From contig NZ_JANADO010000001.1 of assembly GCF_024199845.1 (NCBI RefSeq), positions 744,001-808,000 on the forward strand: a stretch of 64,000 nt of DNA, in the 5' to 3' direction. The DNA is from Bradyrhizobium sp. CCGB12 (GTDB lineage: Bacteria; Pseudomonadota; Alphaproteobacteria; Rhizobiales; Xanthobacteraceae). Positions 17,416 to 25,009 of the stretch are shown piece after piece. The stretch's first letter is position 1, and each line of letters starts with the position of its first letter. The translations under genes and the position numbers were made by a program. The notes below the pieces were generated by a model, which had not been told where the DNA came from, ran no database searches, and saw only the letters and a program-made list of their open reading frames with translations.

Positions 17416-17874
17416 TCAGTTCTTGCAGGAAAGCTCGAGGTCGTCCAAGTCGCGGATATCGTCTTTTGCGCCGTCTTTCGCGCTGACAAATTTCATATTC
17501 ACGCGCGGCGGGACGGCGAAATCTACATCGAGAAAGGCGGTCCCCAATTTCATGGTGCTTTGGATGCGCTTAGCCGTCACCGCGCTGCTAATCAGAGCTG
17601 ATACGAGTACGCCATTGCTCGGGGCCCTCGCGGCGATAGCACTCACTTTCTGCGGGTCGGTGTTGCCGTTGGACTTTAGTCGTAACCGCGCTTTAGGCGG
17701 GAGGCCCCAAGTAACTTTGAACGTGGTGACCTCATAATCCATCTGTTCGAGCAGGGGCAGAGCGTCGCCAACCTGTTGTGTGAACGAATTGAACTCTGCC
17801 ATTAGTTTACCGGATGGATCGGACAGGTCGGGAAACGATAGGTCCGGCATTGAGGGCAAGGAGACGGACGGCAT
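17416..17874 (-). CDS. Hypothetical protein abutting truncated integrase
   Basis: A 152-residue protein of unknown family. It begins with a Pro/Ser-rich stretch (PSVSLPSMPDLSFPDLSDP), then a mixed alpha/beta body with TTFKVTWGLPPKARLRLKSN and an acidic end (DDIRDLDDLELSCKN) carrying the only cysteine. Its ATG lies exactly where the integrase reading frame loses family similarity. Its natural upstream sequence may therefore have been replaced by recombination, or its true N-terminus lost. It is convergent with the crotonase, 210 bp away. I assign no function. Confidence 0.6.
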   Translation of the reverse strand: MPSVSLPSMPDLSFPDLSDPSGKLMAEFNSFTQQVGDALPLLEQMDYEVTTFKVTWGLPPKARLRLKSNGNTDPQKVSAIAARAPSNGVLVSALISSAVTAKRIQSTMKLGTAFLDVDFAVPPRVNMKFVSAKDGAKDDIRDLDDLELSCKN

Positions 17875-18866
17875 TGACCTGAGGCACTCTCGGCCGGGAA
17901 CAACCATGCTTGCGCCTGAGAAGGATACATTTGCCTACCGAAACGAAGTGCCCGAATGAGGCACAGGATCATCTCCCGGGAGAGTGGGATATCGAAAGCT
18001 CGCTTGCTGCCCCCCTTTGGTTTAGGGATGTGCAACGTTCGTCGCCGAAAATCGATGTGACCGGGCTGAGCTTGCTGCAATGCAGTGGGCCTCGATCCAC
18101 AGAGCAGCGTGAATAGATGGAATTCACGCCGGATAGGATTATCTAGTCTAGCGAGCTCGATGAACCATCCTTTCAAATCGCCAGCGCCCATCCCGGTATT
18201 CCGGCGCTCTTCCTGGTTCCAATCGATGGCGTCCGCGGGATTGTCACGCGGCAGCGATCGATTGGTTTTCCGAGCATGATTGTAAATGGCCCGAAGCGTC
18301 CGCATGCTGCCATTCGCCATGTACGGACCGTTCTCCTTGGTCAGCTGATCATGCTTTTTTGCCACGCGGGCAGGATCTCCTGCGAGCTCAAGCAGAGGGG
18401 TGTCAAGCCACTCTGCAAAGAGGCGTTCCACGTGATCGCGATAGCCGCTAATCGTTTTTTCGCTACGGCCTTTGCGTGTTAAGTGCGCTTCCAGATAACG
18501 TTGCCAAGCCTGCCTGAGGGTAACGCATGTTGCCGCAGCATTCCGACCCGTTTCGGCTTGTTCGGCGCCCCCACCTTGCCTCGCCTTCGGGTGCTGTCCT
18601 TTGCTGATCTGAGCGAGATATTCCTTGGCGATCGTGCGTGCTGCTCGGGTTGTCAGTTCGCGGGTATCTCCAATAGATACCCTGATTGTTGTTGCCCGCT
18701 TTCCTCCTAGCCTGAGATCGCCCTGGACGGTGAATGTCCTTTTCCGCTTCCCGACAACAACGAAGAAGCCCTTCAACTCGGTATCACGAGCAAGGTACCA
18801 GCCATCTTTCGGGGTGGGTAACTGGGCGATAGCCTTGTCGCTCAGGGGAATGCGAATGTCGGTCAT
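17802..18866 (-). pseudogene. Tyrosine recombinase/integrase, C-terminally truncated
   Basis: The ATG at 18866 (MTDIRIPLSDKAIAQL) opens a P4-type tyrosine integrase. It has an N-terminal arm-binding region, a core-binding domain (TLRQAWQRYLEAHL) and the start of the catalytic domain with Arg I in CGSRPTALQQ. The beta-strand lysine is in PKGGSKRAFDIPLS. After FPAESASG (near 17878) it runs out of family sequence into the other gene's DNA in another frame. The HxxR block, the second histidine and the nucleophilic tyrosine are missing. It should be inactive. It starts 178 bp from the tRNA fragment, the usual layout at an island end. Confidence 0.85.
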
Positions 18867-19043
18867 GAAAGAGCGGCAACTGCTAAAACGGTTTTCAAAC
18901 GGTTTTGGCAAACCGGGGCGTTTAAGGGTTTGGGTTCGCTGGACCGCGAAGCTACGCGACATGTCCCTCTAAATAAAAGACCTTTTTGGACGATGTCGTA
19001 GTCTAGCGCAGACTTGGAAATCGCGGCGAAGCGCCGATTATGA

Positions 19044-19089
19044 ACTCTTAATCAGCGGGTCCCAGGTTCGAGCCCTGGTGCGCCCACCA
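19044..19089 (+). other. tRNA-Lys(CTT) 3' fragment, probable attachment site
   Basis: The sequence runs from the anticodon loop (CTCTTAA, anticodon CTT) through the T-arm (CCAGG-TTCGAGC-CCTGG, 19062-19078). It then shows the acceptor 3' strand TGCGCCC (19079-19085), the discriminator A and CCA (19087-19089). The 5' half (acceptor 5' strand and D-arm) is absent upstream, so this is not a working tRNA. Such fragments arise when an element integrates in a tRNA gene and rebuilds the intact gene at its other end. For this plus-strand fragment that end would be to the left, outside the window. Confidence 0.85.
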
Positions 19090-19111
19090 TTTCAATGGCT
19101 TAGCTAGCAAT

Positions 19112-19141
19112 ACCGTTTGAGCAGCTGATTTTTCAAACGGT
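19112..19141. repeat. Inverted repeat beside the tRNA fragment
   Basis: ACCGTTTGA (19112-19120) and TCAAACGGT (19133-19141) are perfect inverted arms around 12 bases. The right arm's TTTCAAACGGT also occurs at 18893-18903 just upstream of the integrase. It could be an integrase arm site or a transcription terminator of the former tRNA gene, although no T-run follows it. Confidence 0.55.
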
Positions 19142-19379
19142 GATTGTTGGCGAAAATGCAGATTCAATCTGCTGTACGGGCTAGAGTTCGCCCGGCGCGT
19201 GAACGCATTTCGCCTCTGTGGTCAGCTAGCTCGCGCTGCGGCGTGTGGCGCTTCACCCTAGGTAGCCTAGAATTGGATCGGCTGGCTGCCGATCGCCGGT
19301 CTTGCACCGTCGACATCGCCTTGTTGGCGCTGTATCCGGTTGGATCGCCGGGAAGCCAATAGCGGATCGAGACCGACCC

Positions 19380-20264
19380 ATGTTCGAGGGATTCGAGCGC
19401 CACGAAATCCAGACAGACGGCGCGACGATCGCCGCGTTCACTGCAGGCAGTGGTCCTCCGCTACTACTTCTCCACGGCTATCCGCAGACACACGTCGCCT
19501 GGCATCGCATTGCTCCCGTTCTGGCGCGCGAACACACAGTTGTCGCTACGGACCTACGGGGATATGGCGACAGCCGCGGGCCGCAGCAGGCCGACGCCTC
19601 GGCCTACTCCAAGCGCACGATGGCGCGCGATCAGGTTGCGGTCATGAAGCAATTCGGGTTTGAGCGCTTTGCCGTCATCGGACACGACCGCGGTGCCCGG
19701 GTCGGATACCGGTTGGCGTTGGATCATCCGGGGGCGGTACGGGCCTTCGTGTCCTTGACCGTCATTCCAACCAGCGAGGTCTGGGCGCGCGCCTGCAAGG
19801 ATTTCGCGCTCGGCGCCTATCACTGGCTGTTGTTCGCGCAACCCTATGACTTGCCCGAACGGCTGTTGAGCGGGGACCCCGATTTCTTCCTGAACCGGAC
19901 GCTGCGAAAAATGACCACGGAGTTTGGCTGCCTGTCGGACGAAGCGCTCTCGGTCTATCGTGAAGCATTCCGGCGACCGGAAGTGCGGCATGCAATGATG
20001 CAAGACTATCGCGCCGGCGCCACGATCGACCATGAGCACGACCTCGCCGATCGTGCCGCCGGGCGGATCCTCGAGTGCCCCGTGCTGGTGCTTTGGGAGC
20101 ACGGCCGTTTCAGTGAAATCGATACGCCGCTTCGGATCTGGAGGAATTGGGCCGCCGATGTTGAGGGCTGGGCCATTCCCGGCGGTCATCTCCAGCCGGA
20201 AGAACAGCCTGAGGCCGTGCTCGACGCTGTCAGGCCATTTCTCTCGCGTTACGCGACGGCCTGA
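19380..20264 (+). CDS. Fluoroacetate/haloacetate dehalogenase-like alpha/beta hydrolase
   Basis: A 294-residue alpha/beta hydrolase very close in layout to the Rhodopseudomonas fluoroacetate dehalogenase. The nucleophile is D103 in GHDRGAR, with carboxylate-binding R104 and R107. The halide pocket H148-W149 is in YHWLLFAQP, Y210 is in DYRAGA, and the base H270 is in PGGHLQPEE. The triad acid position, normally Asp in an LDILPT-like strand, is threonine here (T127 in SLTVIPT). The true reaction may thus differ or another acid may serve. The ATG at 19380 gives the family's normal length. It is the first gene on the chromosome side of the tRNA fragment. Confidence 0.82.
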   Translation: MFEGFERHEIQTDGATIAAFTAGSGPPLLLLHGYPQTHVAWHRIAPVLAREHTVVATDLRGYGDSRGPQQADASAYSKRTMARDQVAVMKQFGFERFAVIGHDRGARVGYRLALDHPGAVRAFVSLTVIPTSEVWARACKDFALGAYHWLLFAQPYDLPERLLSGDPDFFLNRTLRKMTTEFGCLSDEALSVYREAFRRPEVRHAMMQDYRAGATIDHEHDLADRAAGRILECPVLVLWEHGRFSEIDTPLRIWRNWAADVEGWAIPGGHLQPEEQPEAVLDAVRPFLSRYATA

Positions 20265-20302
20265 CAGCAAGGCCGCGGGCCGCATTCATCGCGTGTGAGA
20301 TC

Positions 20303-20812
20303 TCAATCCGCCGCCACCGGTGGAACCGGTAGCGCGGTGATCGACTTAATCTTCTCCATCGCAAAGCGCGAGGTGACATTCTTGAGCGGCACCGCGTGGA
20401 TCAGCTTTTTGTAGAACACGTCGTAGCTAAGCATATCCGGAATGACGACGCGCAGCATGTAATCGACATCGCCGGCCATCCGGTAGAACTCCATCACCTC
20501 GGGCATCGCGCTGACCGCCGTGGCAAACCGCTTCAGCCATGCATCGGAGTGATCGGAGCTTTCCACGGAGACGAACACCGAAAGGCCAAGCCCGATCTTG
20601 TTCTGGTCGACCAGGGCAACCCGTCTCAGGATCACGCCGTCGGCTTCCAGCCTCTGGATACGCTTCCAACACGGCGTCGAGGACAAGCCGACGCGGTCCC
20701 CGATCTCCGCAACCGAGAGCGAAGCGTCCTCCTGGAGGACCGCCAGTATCTTGCGGTCGATGGCGTCGAGACGGCGGCCGGTCTCGGCGAGCTGCAACGC
20801 AACGTCGGTCAT
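20303..20812 (-). CDS. Lrp/AsnC family transcriptional regulator
   Basis: A 169-residue regulator. The N-terminal helix-turn-helix (LDAIDRKILAVLQEDASLSV, then GLSSTPCWKRIQRLE) has the family's hallmark STPCWKRI. The C-terminal ligand/oligomerisation domain has MPEVMEFYRMAGDVDYMLRV, a typical RAM-domain strand. The ATG at 20812 gives normal length; an upstream extension is not needed. The gene is convergent with the dehalogenase-like hydrolase. Lrp-type proteins often sense amino acids, and the nearest downstream block is a MetQ/monooxygenase sulfur set, but no target site was identified. Confidence 0.9.
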   Translation of the reverse strand: MTDVALQLAETGRRLDAIDRKILAVLQEDASLSVAEIGDRVGLSSTPCWKRIQRLEADGVILRRVALVDQNKIGLGLSVFVSVESSDHSDAWLKRFATAVSAMPEVMEFYRMAGDVDYMLRVVIPDMLSYDVFYKKLIHAVPLKNVTSRFAMEKIKSITALPVPPVAAD

Positions 20813-20856
20813 GTCAAAACCTCTGTGTGATGGAAAGTTGGGCGCGTTGTCTGGCG

Positions 20857-21009
20857 TCAGCCGTGAGGCCCGAACAGGAAGATCTCGTAGAAATCGTCCT
20901 GCTTGTTGTCCGGGGAGCCTGTCCGCGGCCGCAGCGAGCGCTGGAACCATCCGCGTGTCTGTTCGATCAAACGAGCGAAGCCTGATTGCAGCGAGATGAC
21001 GTAGCTCAT
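20857..21009 (-). CDS. Small hypothetical protein (50 aa)
   Basis: A short frame from ATG 21009 preceded by CCGGAG six bases upstream. It is basic in the middle (RLIEQTRGWFQRSLRPR) and ends DDFYEIFLFGPHG. It ends 44 bp before the AsnC gene on the same strand and could be a leader peptide gene or small protein of that transcript. I do not recognise a family. The evidence is a good ribosome site and a protein-like composition only. Confidence 0.35.
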   Translation of the reverse strand: MSYVISLQSGFARLIEQTRGWFQRSLRPRTGSPDNKQDDFYEIFLFGPHG

Positions 21010-21221
21010 GTTCACTCCGGACAACGGTGTAGGACGAGAACTCGGAAAAGCTATCACGGCAGGGATGGCGTTGAACATTGCTACACGCGTGTCGGGATCA
21101 ATTTGGCTGAATCGTGCTGGCGCCGTCGCGAGGGCGGCTCAAAAATTTCACGGTGCCTGGCGGAGATGGATGATTTTGATATCCATCGCCGCGGCGAAAG
21201 CATGAAGGCATGGCCTTGCCG

Positions 21222-21548
21222 CTAGTCAGCCATCAGTAGCGCGAGTACTTCGGCCTGCGGGAGCCGCGGCACGGAACCCAAGTTCGACGGCCTGCGACAG
21301 GACGCCGACGCGGGATAAAGCAAGGGCATGCCCATGCCTCCGGATACGAGATACGGCAAGGCGTCGTTGGCTCGTCCATTCAAATGTGCGCCTGTCATGA
21401 TGCTCAACGCGAACAGGAAGGTGATCAGCAGGATCACAGGAAAGATCAAGGCCTCGCGGATGTGGAGCTGCTCAGTCGCCGCTCGCGCGTCTATCGCGCG
21501 CTCCGCGACGGAACGACGGCCGGCCCATTCGAGCGTGAAGTCGAACAT
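21222..21548 (-). pseudogene. Truncated membrane protein fragment downstream of metQ-like gene
   Basis: ATG 21548 lies nine bases after the stop of the MetQ-like gene, with GGAG just upstream, and opens 108 residues. One clear hydrophobic segment (EALIFPVILLITFLFALSIM) follows a charged, helical start, and a weak second one may exist (ALPYLVSGGMGMPLL). After that the sequence turns Arg/Ser-rich and looks out of frame. It may be what is left of a transporter permease or MFS protein. It could also be a genuine small membrane protein; I cannot tell which family. Confidence 0.35.
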
Positions 21549-21557
21549 GCGCTCCAC

Positions 21558-22379
21558 TCACTTCATGTAGTCAGGCAAAGTGAACCCGTCATAGAAGCGG
21601 TCGGCCCGGATTGCGGTCTTGAACCCGGGCGATTTGTAACCGGCGACAATGTCCTGGGCCCATTCGGCGGCGGCATTGGCCTTCTTCACGGCAAGCACGT
21701 TGATGTAGGGAGTCGTCATCTTCTCGAGCGCGAAGGCGTTGGTCAGCTTCAGCCCGCTGAAGATCGCGAAATTGCCCTGGATGGCGGCAAAGTCGACGTC
21801 GTCCAGCGCGCGCGGGGCCTGCGCGGCTTCGAGCGGGACCAGCTTGATCCCGCCGGGATTCTTGACGACGTCGAGCTCGGTGACGTCGACGGGCTTGGCG
21901 TCGCGAATCTCGATCAGGCCGAGATCGCGCAGCACCCAGAGTGCGCGCTGCAGATTGACCGGATCGTTCGGCACGGCGACGCTGGAGCCCGGCTTGATCG
22001 GCGAACCCAGCGGGTGCTTCTTCGAATAGAGACCCATCGGTGGTGTGGGGACGTGGACGATGCCAACGAGATCGGTCTTCTGGCGCTCGTTGTAGGACTC
22101 GAGGAAGATCGTGTGCTGCATCACATTGGCATCGATCTCGGACTTGAACACCGCGTTGTTGGCTTCAAGCCCCGTCGAGAACTCGACATAGCGGATCTTG
22201 TAGCCCTTCTTCTTCAGCTCCGGCTCGACGCCGATCTTGAACTCGTCGATGTAGGGGCCCGGCACGAAGCCAACCCGCAACTCCGGCTTTGCGGCTTGCT
22301 GTGCCGAGACATCTCCGGCAGCGAAGGGGGAGAGAGCCAAAAGGCCGGAGAGGAGCAACAACGCTGTCTTCATATTCAC
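21558..22379 (-). CDS. MetQ/NlpA family substrate-binding protein
   Basis: A 273-residue binding protein of the NlpA/MetQ family, exported by a signal peptide (MKTALLLLSGLLALSPFAAG) without an obvious lipobox cysteine. The mature part begins KPELRVGFVPGPYIDEF and carries the family's AVPNDPVNLQRALWVL segment that lines the ligand cleft. No MetN or MetI is encoded nearby, so it must use a permease elsewhere. It sits just downstream of an LLM monooxygenase on the same strand (32 bp gap), which suggests a role with a sulfur compound. The mature protein has four Met and no Cys. Confidence 0.88.
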   Translation of the reverse strand: MNMKTALLLLSGLLALSPFAAGDVSAQQAAKPELRVGFVPGPYIDEFKIGVEPELKKKGYKIRYVEFSTGLEANNAVFKSEIDANVMQHTIFLESYNERQKTDLVGIVHVPTPPMGLYSKKHPLGSPIKPGSSVAVPNDPVNLQRALWVLRDLGLIEIRDAKPVDVTELDVVKNPGGIKLVPLEAAQAPRALDDVDFAAIQGNFAIFSGLKLTNAFALEKMTTPYINVLAVKKANAAAEWAQDIVAGYKSPGFKTAIRADRFYDGFTLPDYMK

Positions 22380-22411
22380 TTGCTGAGCCCGAGTTTTGAT
22401 TGGGAATGCGG

Positions 22412-23755
22412 TCAGGCGATCGCCTTGACCGCGTTGGAGTAGATGCTGGCGGGGCGCGCGAGGCCGTAATGATCGCGCAGCGTCGTGCCGGTGTAGTCCT
22501 CACGGAACAGGCCGCGCTTGCGCAGTATCGGGACCACCTGCTCGGCGAAAACATCGAAGCCGCCGGGCAGCCAGGGCGGCATCACGTTGAAGCCGTCCGC
22601 GGCGCCGTTCTCGAACCAGGTCTGGATGTTGTCCGCGATCTTTTCGGGCGTACCGGCGATCACCCAGTGACCGCGTGCGCCGGCGAGGCGCTGCACGAGC
22701 TGGCGGATGGTCGGCTTTTCGCGATCGACAATGTCGACGACGAGCTTGAAGCGGCTGGCGACGCCGCGCGCGCTCGCGGTGTCGATCAAGTGGCGGGGAA
22801 CGGGGCCGTCGAGATCGTAGCCGGTGAGGTCGACGCCGATCATCTGGCGCAGCTGGGTTAGGGAATATTCGGGCTGGATCAGTGCGTTGAAGTCCTCTTC
22901 CAGGCGCTCGGCCTCGGCTTGCGTGCTGCCGATGAAAGGGCTGATGCCGGGCAGGATCTTGATCTCGTCCGGACCGCGGTCGAAGGTGCGGGCTTGGCGC
23001 TTGATGTCCGCATAGAATGCCTTGGCCGACTCAAGCGTCTGATGCGCAGTGAAGATCGCCTCTGCATATCGGGCGGCAAAGGCACGGCCGTCGTCGGAGG
23101 CCCCGGCCTGCACATACACTGGCCGGCCCTGCGGAACGCGCGAGATGTTCAGCGGGCCGCGCACGCGAAAGTGCTTGCCGACATGGTCGAGCGTATGGAT
23201 CTTGCTGGTGTCGGCAAAGATGCCGGAAGCGGGGTCGTTGACGAGTGCGTCGTCCTCCCAGCTGTCCCAGAGCCGCGAGATCACGTCGAGATATTCGCGG
23301 GCGCGCTCGTAGCGTTCGTGATGCGGGGGGTGTTCGGGCAGGCCGAAGTTCTGCGCGGCCTGCGGCGCGCTGGTGGTGACGATGTTCCAGCCGGCGCGGC
23401 CCTGGCTCAGATGGTCAAGCGAGGCAAACAGGCGTGCGAGGTTGTAGGGCTCGGTGTAGGTGGTTGACGCGGTTGCGATGAGGCCGATGCGCTTCGTGAC
23501 CGCGGCGATCGCAGCCAGCCAAGTGATCGGCTCGAAGCGAAAGCGCTGGGCATAGCGGACATTGTCGGCCAGCGCCGGCCCGTCGGCAAAGAAGATCGCG
23601 TCGAACTTGCTGGCCTCGGCCCGCCGCGCCAGTTCCTGGTAAAAGGTGATATCGAGGATACGATCCGCCGACGATCCCTTGTAGCGCCACGCGGCTTCGT
23701 GATGGCCGCCGGGGTAGATGAAGAGATTGAGAACAAGCTGCCGTTGGTTGCTCAT
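22412..23755 (-). CDS. LLM class flavin-dependent monooxygenase (NtaA/SnaA/DszA group)
   Basis: A 447-residue FMNH2-dependent monooxygenase of the NtaA/DmoA/DszA branch of the luciferase-like family. Family segments include GGHHEAAWR, ADGPALADN, the STTYTEPYNLARLFASLDHLS region and AGWNIVTTSAPQAAQNFG. The C-terminal half has GTPEKIADNIQTWFENGAADGFNVMPPWLPGG. Such enzymes oxidise sulfur or nitrogen heteroatom compounds and need a separate flavin reductase; one is encoded at 31431-32003. Only three Met and no Cys occur. The C-terminal end is closely similar to that of the paralogue at 37279-38619. The substrate is unknown. Confidence 0.9.
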   Translation of the reverse strand: MSNQRQLVLNLFIYPGGHHEAAWRYKGSSADRILDITFYQELARRAEASKFDAIFFADGPALADNVRYAQRFRFEPITWLAAIAAVTKRIGLIATASTTYTEPYNLARLFASLDHLSQGRAGWNIVTTSAPQAAQNFGLPEHPPHHERYERAREYLDVISRLWDSWEDDALVNDPASGIFADTSKIHTLDHVGKHFRVRGPLNISRVPQGRPVYVQAGASDDGRAFAARYAEAIFTAHQTLESAKAFYADIKRQARTFDRGPDEIKILPGISPFIGSTQAEAERLEEDFNALIQPEYSLTQLRQMIGVDLTGYDLDGPVPRHLIDTASARGVASRFKLVVDIVDREKPTIRQLVQRLAGARGHWVIAGTPEKIADNIQTWFENGAADGFNVMPPWLPGGFDVFAEQVVPILRKRGLFREDYTGTTLRDHYGLARPASIYSNAVKAIA

Positions 23756-23799
23756 GGTTCGAATGTCCAGGTGCGATGGCCGGATAGGGACGCGAGCGA

Positions 23800-24636
23800 C
23801 TACGAGACGGAAGGGATGGTTGGCGAGGCCGGCTTTCGCGCGAAGGCGAAGCGCAGATAGCGCGCCAGGCGCAGGCCCTCGGGGGTGCGCTTCGCCTCGA
23901 CCAGCGCAGCAAAGGCCGCGTCGATTTCTGCCCGTTCCGCCGGCGAAAAGCCGCCAAGGAAGTTACCGAATGCGCTGGCCTCGGACCATCCGAGCACCGA
24001 TTTCACCTCGCCGTGCAGATCGAAGAGCGAGCGCAGGTCGCTTCGGTAACCGACGAAACCGGTCTCGGCGAACAGCGCTCTGAGCTCGTCGTCGGTCGCC
24101 CCGAGCACCCGATGCGACTCGTCGCTTCTCTCGCCGAAGCCGGCCTGTTCGATCGCCTGGCGGAGCAGGATTCGCGACTCGTGAGGTTTGGTGGGATCCT
24201 GAACGTTCAGCCCGATCCGGCCGCCCGGCTTGAGGACGCGCTCGATCTCGCGTAGCGCCAGCCGCTTGTCCGCGATCCAGTGGAAGACGCTGTTGAGGTA
24301 GACGGCGTCGAATTCCGCTGGTTCAAAGCGCGAAAGATCCTCGGCGCGGCCGACATCGAAGGTCAGCGTCTCCGAGGCGCGCAGGCGCGCGATGGCGATC
24401 CGGTTCTCCAGCGGGTCGATGCCGATCACGTTGCCGTCCGGGCTGACAAGTCCCGCGGCGAACTCGGTGAGGCGGCCGGTGCCGGCGCCGATATCGAGCA
24501 CGCGATCTCCTGATTTCAGGGACAGCGGGCCGATGAGGAATTTGCCGTGGTGAAACTGGAGGATGCCGGCCTGCTCGTAGGTGTGTGCAAGCTCGGGCGT
24601 GTCCCGTTCAAGGCTGATGACGCCGGCGGTCGACAT
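23800..24636 (-). CDS. Class I SAM-dependent methyltransferase
   Basis: A 278-residue methyltransferase. Motif I is VLDIGAGTGRL (about residues 45-55), with the acidic end of beta-2 at VIGIDPLENRI. Motif IV is FDAVYLNSVFHWI, and LREIERVLKPGGRIGLNV is typical of UbiE/Coq5-like folds. The start is uncertain: ATG 24636 has no well-spaced ribosome site, and TTG 24648 lies only three bases after AGGAG. The gene is 44 bp upstream of the LLM monooxygenase on the same strand, so they may be cotranscribed. The substrate is not known; a small sulfur compound is conceivable from context. Confidence 0.85.
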   Translation of the reverse strand: MSTAGVISLERDTPELAHTYEQAGILQFHHGKFLIGPLSLKSGDRVLDIGAGTGRLTEFAAGLVSPDGNVIGIDPLENRIAIARLRASETLTFDVGRAEDLSRFEPAEFDAVYLNSVFHWIADKRLALREIERVLKPGGRIGLNVQDPTKPHESRILLRQAIEQAGFGERSDESHRVLGATDDELRALFAETGFVGYRSDLRSLFDLHGEVKSVLGWSEASAFGNFLGGFSPAERAEIDAAFAALVEAKRTPEGLRLARYLRFAFARKPASPTIPSVS

Positions 24637-24648
24637 CGTGCTGTCCAA

Positions 24649-25009
24649 AATCTCCTGCAGCCGCTGAGACGGCTTGATCGAGACGAACTCTATGTTGCCG
24701 GAGCGAGAAATGTCGATGAAATGGATTTGCGTTGTTCAGTGCAACCCGAGCATGAATCTAGCGGCGGGAGCGCATTAAGGAGATGATGTCGCGAACCGAT
24801 CGTCTCAACGGAAAGAAGGCCTGGCGAGCGAATGTCCGTTGCACTTTCGGACTCGCTCGGCGCCGTCGACGAAAATCGTTCAACGCGCCGCGGCGTCATG
24901 GTGAGTTCGTTGTTCTCGCCGCCAAACAAAACCAATTCCATTTCATTGACTGAGTGTCGTTGGCTTCTACGATTTGGTCGCATCTGATGCAGACAAATCC
25001 GGGTGCAAC
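24649..25009. promoter_or_regulatory. Divergent intergenic region between methyltransferase and flavoprotein
   Basis: This 361-bp space holds no convincing gene. It carries a sigma70-like promoter for the plus-strand flavoprotein. Otherwise I see no strong repeats in it. Confidence 0.5.
24946..24973 (+). promoter_or_regulatory. Sigma70-type promoter for the flavoprotein gene
   Basis: TTGACT (24946-24951) and TACGAT (24968-24973) are separated by 16 bp. They lie 36 bp before the ATG at 25010. The -35 box is nearly consensus and the -10 box is fair. Confidence 0.5.

Larger units (their letters stand above)
18867..19379. other. Island-end attachment region, no gene seen
   Basis: This 513-bp stretch between the integrase start and the hydrolase start holds the tRNA-Lys fragment and a 9-bp-arm inverted repeat (19112-19141). 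TTTCAAACGGT occurs at 18893-18903 and again at 19131-19141. Copies on both sides of the attachment core are what integrase arm sites would look like. No protein gene is supported here. Confidence 0.6.
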
